64,000 bases of DNA from Melitaea cinxia (Eukaryota > Arthropoda > Insecta > Lepidoptera > Nymphalidae): assembly GCF_905220565.1 (NCBI RefSeq), contig NC_059422.1, forward strand, positions 8,328,272 through 8,392,271, read 5' to 3'. Both the position numbers and the translations under genes were made by a program. The notes beneath the pieces were generated by a model. That model saw only the letters and a list, made by a program, of their open reading frames with translations. It was not told the origin of the DNA and did no database searches. This document shows positions 35,001-47,633 of this stretch, in pieces (position 1 is the stretch's first letter; each line of letters begins with the position of its first letter).

Positions 35001-38000
35001 GTATAGAAGAAATAAATAGGTAATGAAATGTTTCGTAAAGTTGTAGGTACATAAATAGAAAAATGGGTTCTCATTTGTGCTGTTTTTTCTTCGTCTTTAT
35101 TTCACTGTATAACATCAAAAGCACTTAGTTTCTTATACGTGTGTAGTTGTGTACACAGCTATCGATGTTTTCTTTGCCTCGCACTAGTCACGTGCTGATT
35201 GCGTTTGTTTTGTTTCTGTGTTTTTATGTTTCTTGTGCTTTTATTGATTTGGTTAATATTTGTGTGGGTAATTCTTCTCTTGCTTTTTTACTTTTGTTTT
35301 TAATGCGTGTTCGTGCGTATGCGTGCGTTTACTGTTTTTTTCTTTTTTTTAATAGAAAAATAGCTTTATATAATATTTTTTGAACTGTAATAACAATTTT
35401 TGATCCATTTTTATTTATTTTGTGTAAATACTACTGTATACTACTACGTGGGGTAGATATGAATTGCAACCATTTAAAAATATTTGATAATATTTTTCAC
35501 GTTTATTTTACGTATGTGCGATTTCTGTCTCTTTCTTGACATCTATTCTTAATATACGTACATTACTTGGTAAATGATTCAGAAATTGTAAATGTCTCAC
35601 GTTAGGGTATATATTTTAATAGGTAATACATTAACACGTTGAACGCCATGGGGGACACTAGTTGGGCCTCACTTGTTAAGTCCACGAGGCCAGTTCAAAA
35701 GTCTATATTTACAATTTTTTTATGACAAGTTTTTATTGCACTCCCATACCCATTCTTAAAGATCTTACTTATTTTTCCTTACACTATATGACGTATTTTT
35801 CGAAGTCATATTATTTAAGTTGACTCTGGCTCGCGGTCATGTGGTGTCCACCGCGGCACCAACGGAAAAATTGTGTGTCGACTACATGGTGTCCCCCATG
35901 GCCCAAACAGAAAAACTTAAAAAATCAAGCCGGCGTTTAACGTGTTAAACACCAAACGCAAAGAAATCACACAAAACAATAACTCATCTCAGACTGATCT
36001 CTAGGAATATCTTTCTTTTGATGACATATTAAAGAAATCATTAGGGAAAGTATCCATACTACGTTATCCTCCCTTAACAATTATTTTCTTGGAGAGAACC
36101 TGTAGAGGTCGCGTGTCATATTTAAATATAATATAATTAACTGAGGTAGGACAGCAGGAAATTTCCTGTTCGAAATATGGAGCAGTCCGACTGGGGTAGT
36201 ACCTCGACCTTACAGAAGATCACAGCTAAATAACTGTTTTCAAGCGTTGTTGTGTCCCCATTGATGAGTAAGGTGACCAGAGCTCCTGGGGGAACTGGGG
36301 ATGGGGTCGGCATAAGCGTGTTATTTTACTACATGATATTGACTTTGTCACGAAAACCAAAGATAACCGCCTCCCCGCCCTAGTGACCAAGCGTAGTATT
36401 TTTGATGACCCCCTTCCCCTTAACGTTATTCATAGCATGGGTTCCTTTACGTCTAAAATAAACAAAAACACAGGCAAGGGCTAATGCGAGCCCGCATAAC
36501 AGGCGCCAGAGCGGCCCGCGGCGACATATTGGTCTTTCTCGATGCACATTGCGAAACGGGAACCGACTGGCTGAGGCCGCTCCTACAGCGGATACGACAC
36601 AAGCGGGACGCGGTCCTGACACCACTAATAGACGTGGTCGACCAATCGACCTTCCAATTGGACGCCGCTCAGCAGTTCCAGGTTCAGAACTGATTGGTGG
36701 TGATGGCACTAATACTTGATTGATGAGTGAATTTACTGATTCAGGATGTAACATCCCACTGCTGGGCGTAAACCCCTCCATGCAGAAGGGTACACTAATA
36801 CTTAGTTATAGTTTAACATACTAATATAAGAATGATTGCGCCAGTTTTATTGGCTAGTTTGATCTACGCCATGACGCGCTTGTTGATGTAGTTGTTTAAC
36901 TCAGGGCTAAGCAAAGTGTATTAGCGATTGTCAAATTTTTTGTCCACTAGTCGAAACGCACGAAAGAGAAATAGTGAACGTATTCACCATTTTGCACTGA
37001 CATTGGTAAATTATCTATGCTTTTTTAGGAACAATTGAAAGCCATTAAACCAAAATTGTACTGCGTCAAAACAGTACTGCGGTCACCAACCCGCCTGCCC
37101 AGCGTGGTGACTATGGGCAAAACACATTAGTTCACGTTATTTTTGGCGTAAACTTGTGGAGGCCTATGTCCAGCAGTGGACTGTATAGGCTGTAATGATT
37201 GAAACCAAAATTATTTGAAGTTGAAAATGAAAGATTCTTTGAATACATTTTTTGGACACATTTTGAAGTGTTCACAAAATTAACTCCTCAATGCGCTATC
37301 ACTAATGCACTGCTTAGCTCCCAAGACTTGCATTACCAAATAACGTAATAAATGATACATGATACATGCATGTTCAATGTTTTATATTAAATAAAAATAC
37401 ATATATATCTTATATATAAAATTCTCGTGTCACAACATTAGTTAAAATACTTCTCCGAAACGACTGGACCGATTTTTATGAAATTTTGTGTGCATATCGG
37501 GTAGGTCTGAGAATCGGTTAACATCTATTTTTCATACTTCTAAGTTATAAGGTGGGGTGATTAAGGGGGTTAATACCATACTTGTATATGGCAAAACAAT
37601 TTCGGGGTCAGCTAGTATATTATATATATTTATTACTTACAAGGATTGAGGTTTAGGTAGAAACAACATGAACCCCAAACAAACTTCTGAACACACTTGA
37701 TTTTACGTGACGTACCGCGGTTGTCATTTTGAAATTACCGATAATTCCGCGACGTTGCAGACGCTGTGGTTACAGGTGACCGCAGGTGATAGAGGTTACG
37801 GGGGGGGGGGGGGGGGCAGAGTTATCCTTGACCCCATGGTCAAGGATAACTCTGCCCCCCCTGATCATTTTCGAAACATGGGGAGTAGAATATATCCATA
37901 GAATCTGTAGCTGTATCCATAAATTCTGAACAAATCTCATCAATATAAAATCTAAATATTATAACACTTGTTCAAAGCTATTTTGGATTCGAGTATAGAC

Positions 38001-41000
38001 CTTTAATTCATATATCCCATTAACTCGATAATCACATAAAAAGGTGCGTGTACTGGTGCATATAATTAGCAAAACAATTTATACTTTTACATCGAAACGC
38101 GCATTGTTGTGAAATGTATAACGTGTGAAAATGGAAATAATGATGAGAAATATATTAATATAAAGAATGGGGTGATTACTTAATACTAGCTTAACATTAA
38201 ACGGTTTGTATAAGTTTATTGTAACTTTACGAAGCACAGTTTTATTTCAATTTTATGTTTATTGGCCATACAGGTGTTTGCCGTGGTCTGGGTGTTTGTG
38301 CAGTCCTTGTGTGTCTCCCCACCGTGCCTCGGAGAGCACGGACGGTCCCGGTTGTTATCATGTATAGTTCGCGTCATGTAAAAAGAACACTGAAGGAAAA
38401 TGGAGTATACTCGCGCACAAAAGTACTACTGTTTTATTTTTTAATTAGGCTTTCACTAGCGGTTTCCTATAATGGTTATTGGTAGATACATTAAAAATAA
38501 TAGAAATACCAGTGTGAATAATTCGGACTAAATAAGTATAATAATTATGACTTTAAGAATTAAATTTTTTTTTTAACAAAAGCAATATATATATTAATTA
38601 TTTGTACTCTCGATATTCGTATTTCAATAGTTTTTATGTGTTTAAAATGATAAATTGATATATGTTTTTAGTGAAATAAATAGTAAATGGAGTTTTACAA
38701 GTGTCCGTATGCTAACGTGTTGTGAAAGTGAGTGATTATGAAAAACGTGAATTATGATTGACAGTGGTTTGCTTGTTCCAAAAAATGGACAGTACGAAAA
38801 AGTTTTTTCAAGAGTTGGCAACACTGTAAATAACCTTTGCGCATTTTGGTAGCCGGCGCTCTTTTTACGTGACGCGAATTATATATTATAAATAATTTTT
38901 CTCACTTCTCTATGAAAACTATTTCGTAATTTAAATCTTTTGTGCGCGATAATATTTTGAGTCGACGTCGACCTATCCAACCAATAGCACACCGGCAAGC
39001 ATGCGACACGTGATAAACACGAGCGCCCCCTACCCCATACCACCAAATAGACCGATAAATCGCTTCTGCGCAGCTTCAAGGCTAGCGTTCTTTTTACATG
39101 ACGCGAGCTATACACCTGATAGCGATCGTTACTCATAGTATAATCCGCCAATATATCCGCCAACCCGCATTGGAGCAGCGTGGTGGATTAAGCTCAGATC
39201 CTTCTCTTATATGGGGAAAGAGTCATATGCCCAGTAGTGGGATATTACAGGCTGAAGCGTTTATTGGAAACAGTGAAAATTAATTATTTTATAGCTAACT
39301 TATGAACCGTGATGTATGTAATTAAAATTTCAAAATATATAAAACGGTTATAGTTGGGAGAGAAGTGTGAGACAAAAATTTAGAAGTAACAACAATATAT
39401 TATTGAATGATTTCTCTAACCAGGATTATTAGTGTGTTATTGAATTATTGACGCAACGGTCACAGCACTGGTTTGTGGCTGTTGCGCTGGCGGTTGCCGG
39501 TTCGATTCCCGCACATGACAAACATTTGTATTGGCCATACAGGGGTTTGCCGTGGTCTGGGTGTTTGTGCAGTCCTTTTAGGTCTACCCACTGTGCCTCG
39601 GAGAGCACGTAAAGCCGTCGGTCCCGGTTGTTATCGTGTACTCATAGTAGGGAATATATCCGCCAACCCGCATTAAAGCAGGCTAAAGCGTAGCGCGTAA
39701 TGAATTTTAATTTTGAAGTTGTGAAGTTTACAACAAAAATGAATGTCAACTGTATTTAAAAATTTGTTGTGATTCATCGTTATCATCATCATTACAGCCT
39801 ATCACAGTCCACTGCTGGACATAGGCCTCCATAAGTTTACGCCAAAAATAGCGTGAACTCATGTGTTTTGCCCATAGTCACCACGCTGGGCAGGCGGGTT
39901 GGTGACCGCAGTGCTGGCTTTGTCGCACCGAAGACGCCGCTGCCCGTCTTCGGCCTGTGTATTTCAAAGCCAGCAGTTGGATGGTTATCCCGCCACCGGT
40001 CGGCTTTTTAAGTTCCAATGTGGTAGTGGAACTGTGTTATCCCTTAGTCGCCTCTTACGACACCCACGGGAAGAGAGGGGGTGGCTAAATTCTTTAGTAC
40101 CGTAGCCATTACTGTAGATATATTACTGTAAATATAAGTGAAACTATATCTGTTTATTCCGTATTTTTTTAAATTATGACTTGGGTACAAACAACGACAT
40201 ATTTCAGACCAGTAGATCCCTGCTCGTAACACAGCACTGTTTCATTGAAAAAGATCTTTATAGACTGAGAATGTTGTTAAGTTTTTTCTTTGGGTAAAAC
40301 ACGTACATTTTGTTAATAATATATATATAAATAAATAATTCTTTGTATATTATTAATTAAAAAAAAAAAAAAAAACTAGCTATACCAGTCGGCTGTTACC
40401 TATAACACAAGCATTAAGTTGCTTTCCATAGGACCAGACGACCTTGTGCATGTTATAAGATATACATTTTCTAACAGCTTTTTAGGTAGATAACTAAATA
40501 TCAATGCAGTATATTCGCAATTGTCTAAAACTGCTTTAAAATAAAGACAAAATTGTTGCTAAATATTTAACAACATTACAATTATAATGAAATAACTTTT
40601 TCGGATTATATCGCGGTTTATAATTTTTTTTAAATGCCCGACGTTTCGGATACTTTACAGCAGGGGTTCCAAAACTTATTTTGTCTACTGCCCACTAATA
40701 GAATTAAATTATTTTATAGTGCCCCCTTTGAGCAATCTTTTAATGAATGTTAGATGATGTTTACAAGTTGTAGTCGAGAGTCCTTATAGATTTAATGACA
40801 AATCCCCAAGCCTCTACACAACGGCATCATTTTTTTTAAGTCTCTTACTGCCGATCCCTTACCCTTTAGTACTGCAGCGCCCACAAGGGGGGCGTTATCG
40901 CCCACTTTGGGAAACACTGCTTCACAGCAACCGTGGTCACGGGATGACAGTCTTAATAAACCGCGTTAAAATCCGAAAAAGTCATTTCATTATAATGAGT

Positions 41001-44000
41001 GAAATCCGCGTAAACATTAAAAAATAACAATACGATTCTTTATTTTAAATCAGCTATTGGCGTTTATGATGATAATATTTTTACACCTTTAACACGTTCA
41101 TTGCATGTATCCAAAGAATTTTGTATGAAAATTTTTACGCGGGTGACAGCGTTATTGCAAATGCGTTTTTGCACCTGCGTGTCAGGGGCTTCTAGAGCAA
41201 AGATTGAGCTAGCATAAACATTTTCAGAAACGTATTTTGATGAAAGTAAATAAATCATTCAAATAGAACTTTTTTTTTTTGGTTGGCAATGACCGTGTTA
41301 AAGGCACGAATGATTGATATCCTAAGTAGTTGGGTTATGGATTTTGTAAATATTATTTCTAACACTTGCATGATAGCTAAACGTAGTTAAAAGTGTAATA
41401 ATAGTAGTGAAATAGTTATATAGTGTGAAAGTACAGGCAAAAACTTCAACACAGTAGTTTAAATCAGTAATATTTCAACATTACACACTACACATTACAA
41501 ATTGATTGATTCCCTGCATATGTTACAAATTGAACGTTATTTGTAATTGTTTATGCTGCTATGATGCGAGTTTTTGTTGGAACTATTTTTATATAAATTT
41601 CTAAAGATTATAAATAACAATTTAAATATATAAGTAAGTATAGCATAACAATCCGTTAAAAATTTTCCACTTTCCTAATTTTCCGATTAAGGTTTAAGCA
41701 ATAATCAGAACAATTTTAGAACTTAACTATAAACCTACCCTTATAAACTTAACTGGAATTGTTGAATGACGAATTTTCATATTTACTTGTTTTTCCTATA
41801 TTGGACATTTCTATACTATATGGCTGCTTAAGTGGACTGAGAAAATAATTTAACAATTTGAATTTCAAAAAGTCATTTCATCCTGGCATACTTAATCCCA
41901 AAATAAGTGATAACATGTAACAAAATATAAGAGAGATTCGTTGACTGCAAATCTTAAAATGTAATGTTTATAATCTGTGCTATTTTACATTCTAATTTCA
42001 ATGTACCTCATTCTTGGGCGGTAGTTGAAGAATTTTCATCTATAGTCAGGCGACTTAACTAAGTTGTATGTGTAGGTGGGTGGCTTCACATTTATGGGGC
42101 ATTTCACTTGGATCGATGTACCGGAAAGAGAGAAGAAAAGACGCGGCTCGGATATAGCGCCGACATGGTGAGACTGGTTTGATTAAAAAAAAAAACAGAA
42201 TCTATGGTAAATATTTTGTAAATTATAAATTATTTATGCTTCCTGAGTCACTTCTACAATTTAGAAGAAGAAGAAGAAGAAGAAGAAGAAATATACTTTA
42301 TTGTGCATAAAAGTTAAGTACATAGGTATCTTAATAAAAAAACTTACAAAATAATATTATGCACAAAGGCGGTCTTATCGCTAGGTAAGCGATTTCTTCC
42401 AGACAACCTTGGGGTAAAGGAGATTTTAAAACAAAACAGAGTGGGGTCATCAAAAAGGCAAAAAAAATAAATAAAAACAAAGTGGATCCTACAATCTAAT
42501 AATACAATAATATAGAAATAAATATTTTGTATAATTTAGCTTAACTGTCCAAAATTTTAAGATAAGCTTTTTTTTTGATAATTGGAAATTATTTAGTTTT
42601 TTACAATAAAGACCCTCCCCAGAAGCTCTGGCGACCTTAATTACCACAGGAACACTACACTACTTGAAAGCTTTCAAACGTGGTGAGTAAGGTTACCAGA
42701 GTTCTTGGGGAGGGTCGAGGGTAGGGGTTGACAACGTGCTTGCGATGCTTTTGGTGTTGCAAGCGTCTATAAGCTACGGTGATCGCTTACCATCAGGTGA
42801 GCCGTACGCATGTTTGCCGACCTAGTTGTATATAAAAAAGCAGTGACCTTATATAAGGTTGAGGTATCTCAAGAATACTAACCTACCTAATAATAAAGCT
42901 GATGTTTCTCCACTAGGTCTCCGACAATGGCAGGGGGATTGTTCGCAATCAATCGGGCATACTACTGGGAACTAGGCGCTTATGATGAACAAATGGCTGG
43001 TTGGGGAGGCGAGAACTTGGAAATGTCGTTCCGAATTTGGCAATGTGAGTTAACTTGTATTATTGACTAAGTCTGAGGAACAGAACATTTTAGGCTATAT
43101 TAAATATTAGCTTTTTTACTGATTTGTTTTGTCATAAGGTGATTATGCACACTTAAACTCTGTCATTGAAGTAAACTCAACAAACTATTAGAAAATTGCT
43201 ACATTTATAACATTAGGTACATTGCAAACTTGGGTAACGTACCCAGTGTCTGGTTTTTCATTATCACTTCATACATACATCACTAAATAAATAATAAATA
43301 AATATAAGCTTCACACTCACTTTTAACTGAGGTAGGGCACAGCAGGAATTTCATGCTAAAAATATGGAGCAGCCCGACTGGGGTAGTACCTCGACCTTAC
43401 AGAAGATCACAGCAAAATAATACTGTTTTCAAGCAGTATTGTGTTCCTGTTGGTGAGTAAGGTGACAGAGCTCCTGGGGGGATTGGGGATTGGGTCGGCA
43501 ACGCGCTTGCGATGCTTCTGGTGTTGCAGGTGTCTATAAGCTACGGTAATCGCTTACCATCAGGTAAGCCGTACGCTTGTTTGCCGACTTAGTGACATAA
43601 AAAAAAAAAAACTCAACGGCCCCCAGTAGGATGTACTCCAGTGCCGGGGTTCCGGAAACACACAATACACAAGCACTAACGCCCAGACCACGACAAACAT
43701 CTATATGGCCAATAAAAATGTCTGTCGTGAGCGGGGATCGAACCCGCGACCGCCAGCGCAACAGTCAGTACTGTGACCGCTGCGTCAACGCGTCGTCAAC
43801 ATACATCACTACAACGTACATTTGTATAACCCATACAAAACATTTGCCTTCACCAGCAGGTAAATGTGGACCACTTCGCCAAATCGTCATCAATTCTTAG
43901 TTCTTTGTTAAACACAGACTTAGAAACTAATCTTCAATCTTATTAAAATTAATATAGATTATAAAAACACTCATATACACGTAGTTTTCCCAGTCAGTAG

Positions 44001-47000
44001 TTATGGACACTCATTTTGGGAATGCCTCACTGGTGATAATAAGTCGTATCTTGTCCTGACTCAGGTGGGGGTACGTTGGAGACGATCCCTTGCTCCAGAG
44101 TTGGTCACGTCTTCCGGAGCTTCCATCCATATGGTCTACCAGCACATACTGATACGCACGGTAAATATAGTAATCAACTAGCTGTCCTGGCGAACATCGT
44201 ATCGCCTATTTTTCTTTCTTAAATATAATAATTACATAATTATATCAAAATAAAATATAGCCTATCTTTTAAATAGGATCAAACTGCACACGGTGTGCAA
44301 ATTTGATTAAAATCGGTTAAGTAGTTTAGGAGTCCATCGCGGACAAACAACGTGACGCTAATTTATATATTAAGATATAAATATAAATGAATCATCGTGT
44401 TCCTCGTTGTCAGAACAAGGCTTGCAAAAAGGAAATAGAAAAATTGATATTTTAAGATGATCATAAAAAGTATTGGTACGAAGTTCGTCCGATCAGCTTG
44501 ATAAAAAAAAAAACGTCAAATTTCAAATCTATATTTTAAGCAAACAGTAAATAAGAAGTATTACGCTTCAGCCTGTAATATCCCACTACTGGGCATAGGC
44601 CTCTTTCCCCGTGTAGGAGAAGGATCAGAGCGTAATCCACCACGCTGCTCCGATGCGGATTGGCGGATATATTCCCTACTATGAGTAACGCACGCTATCG
44701 GGTGTACATGGTAACAACTGGGACCGACGGCTTAACGTGCTCTCCGAGGCACGGTGGGAAGACCCACAAGAACTGCACAAACACCCAGACCACGGCAAAC
44801 ACCTGTATGGATGTACAAACTGATAAATTATACATTAATAATATAGTTCAAGAGCAGCTTGTTATTAGTTTTTATTGTCTCTAGGTATAAACACGGCGCG
44901 TATGGCAGAAGTGTGGATGGACGACTACGCTGAACTCTTCTACTTGCACCGGCCCGACTTGAGAGTTAGTACAGCGATCAGAAAAAATTATGTGCACACA
45001 ATAATTGATAAAATAATTTTTTGTTCTTATACAAAAAGAAATCGGCTTCAATTTAAATCGATAAATATAGTAAAATACACACCCAAACCTACTCAGATCT
45101 CGCTTTAATTTAAATGGTCCCACACAACAAGCACAAGCTTTGGAATAAAAAAGGAATCGTCAAAATGTGTACACCCAGTTATAGGTTATGAGATTTTTTT
45201 TTAAATATATAGACTAGCGCTTGACTGCGATCTCACCTGATGGCAAGTGAAGATGCAGCCTAAGGTGGTGCGCGCTTGCCTAGAAGATGCCGATTCACTC
45301 TTGATTTAAAGATACCCAAGTTATAGTTTGTTGGAAAAACGGAAGCCGGAAGGGCATTCCAAATTTTTGCGATGCGTATTGGGAACGAAGAAGCAAACCG
45401 AGATAAAACACTTTTAAAAAAAAGTTGAATTGGCAACCTCCTCTTTCTGTCTGATTAATAGTCTGATAAAAAGGAAAAGTCTGATTACTCCTTAATAAAA
45501 TTAACATCAATATTGGACTTTATATGCTTTTATAATTTATCAAATGTGCTGCAAATGGTATAATTACGTTTCAGCCTGTAATATCCCACTACTGGGCATA
45601 GGCCTCTTTCCCCATGTAGGAGAAGGATCAGAGCTTAATCCACCACGCTGCTCTAATGCGGGTTGGCAAATGGTATAATATTGGCCCCCAATTTTCCCAG
45701 AAAAATCCGAAAATAGGAGACGTCACACATCGCCGTGTGCTCCGCGAAAAGTTGAAGTGCAAGAGTTTCCAGTGGTATCTCGAGAACGTTTACAAGGAGA
45801 AATTTGTTCCAGTTCGAGATGTCTTTGGATTTGGCAGGTCAGTTAAATTACTTTGTTTTATTTAACTTTATACGAATGTGGTGGTGATGCAAGGTCCACC
45901 TGATGGTAAGTTAATGTAGCCTAGGGAATTTCAGGAGTATCGCAAATGTTTCGTCGTCCCTACCTCTGACACCGTCTACTTTTTCTTGTGTGTACTGCTT
46001 TATACCTAAGCACGGCGGTACATAATTTATAAAAAGAATGACTATCCAAAAAGACCGTTTACCAGTCATGGTAAACGCGGTCCAGTGTCCACATTGAGAG
46101 TGGGCGCTATTGGTGAATTTGGTCCAGTAGTACAGTAGTGGTATGTTCAGGTTCCGCAACGCGGCCAGTGGGTTGTGTCTCGACACATTACAACGGGAGG
46201 GGGAGGCGGCGGCTCTGGGGGTGTACTCGTGCCACGCGCGGTTAGAGCCCACCCAACACTTCGCTCTGTCGCTGCGTGGCGAGCTACGGGACGAGGAAAA
46301 GTGCGCTGAAGTGCAGTACAAGAGGTAAGTGACTTCACCTGATGGTAAGCCATTACCGTAGCTTCTAAACGCCTGCAACGCCAGAAGCATCGCAAGCGCG
46401 TTGCTGATCCTACTGTCGACCCAGTCCGGGAGACTCATCCATCTTCCTCACCACAGGAAACAAAAAATGGCTTGTGAGCAGTGCTATTTAGCTGTGATCT
46501 TCTGTAAGGTCGAGGGTACTTCCCCAGTCGGACTTCTCCAGATGTTGTGCCGGATATTTCCTGCTGTAACCTATCTCAGCAACACATACACAGAAACAGA
46601 CTAAATATAATATGTACGATTTTTATTTTTGTGTTACCCACAATTAGGAATTCTAAACATTTTTGAATATCATATCAAAAATTGACCGCTCCAGCGGGAT
46701 TCGAACCCGCGTCTTCGACATACCGTGTCGACGCTCTAGCCAATTAAGCTATGGAACGATATACTCGCTAGAGCGAAACTTTTGATATGATGATTTTTAC
46801 TTTCGGTTTAAGCGAACCGTGGCACCGTCTATAGTGAGTTCTTTACAGAGACTCGTAACTATTCAAAGTTTCATATTACAATGAAAATCTTTGACAGGAG
46901 ACGACACCATGCTATTTTTAATATGTACGATTTTTATTTTTGTGTTACCCACAATTAGGAATTCTAAACATTTTTGAATATCATATCAAAAATTGACCGC

Positions 47001-47591
47001 TCCAGCGGGATTCGAACCCGCGTCTTCGTACATATTAAAAATAGCATGGTGTCGTCTCCTGTCAAAGATTTTCATTGTAATATGAAACTTTGAATAGTTA
47101 CGAGTCTCTGTAAAGAACTCACTATAGACGGCGCCACGGTTCGCTTAAACCGAAAGTAAAAATCATCATATCAAAAGTTTCGCTCTAGCGAGTATATCGT
47201 TCCATAGCTTAATTGGCTAGAGCGTCGACACGGTATGTCGAAGACGCGGGTTCGAATCCCGCTGGAGCGGTCAATTTTTGATATGATATTCAAAAATGTT
47301 CAGACTAAATATATCCAATCATAATATTCTAAAGCTAAGAAGTTTATTATTGACAAGCTAGGATTGTGGATTCGATTCCCGCCCGTGGGTGTATTTATTT
47401 TTATGTATTGAATACAGCTGTTAACTAAAATCTTAGTAGCTTCCTAACTTCCTTAACTCCTGGAGCTGACGACAGTGTGTGTGTGTGTAAAATATTTGTT
47501 TATTCTGACTAGAATCAAGTCATTGCAGGTATAATCGTGTGTAACGTCTAGAATTAGTCTAACGGGATACTGATTATAAGAATATATATAA

Positions 47592-47633
<42 letters not shown>

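Larger units (their letters stand above)
46612..47310. repeat. Large inverted repeat with two tRNA-like cassettes
   Basis: A ~305-bp unit (46612-46918) is followed by a partial direct copy (46919-47029) and an inverted copy (47030-47310). The arms are nearly identical (one A/G difference noticed) with a ~110-bp spacer, so a transcript could fold into a long hairpin. Confidence 0.85.

Noticed and set aside
42263..42290. CRISPR-like or regulatory direct repeats in GAA units
   Set aside because: A simple trinucleotide microsatellite at the tail of a dispersed repeat.
44875..45108. Independent small gene 'MSLGINTARMAEVWMDDYAEL'
   Set aside because: The recognisable part is an internal GalNAc-transferase exon (44885-44964); the rest is intron read-through.
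46147..46438. Minus-strand open frames at 46100-46440
   Set aside because: They are antisense shadows of the GC-rich lectin-domain exon 46151-46324.
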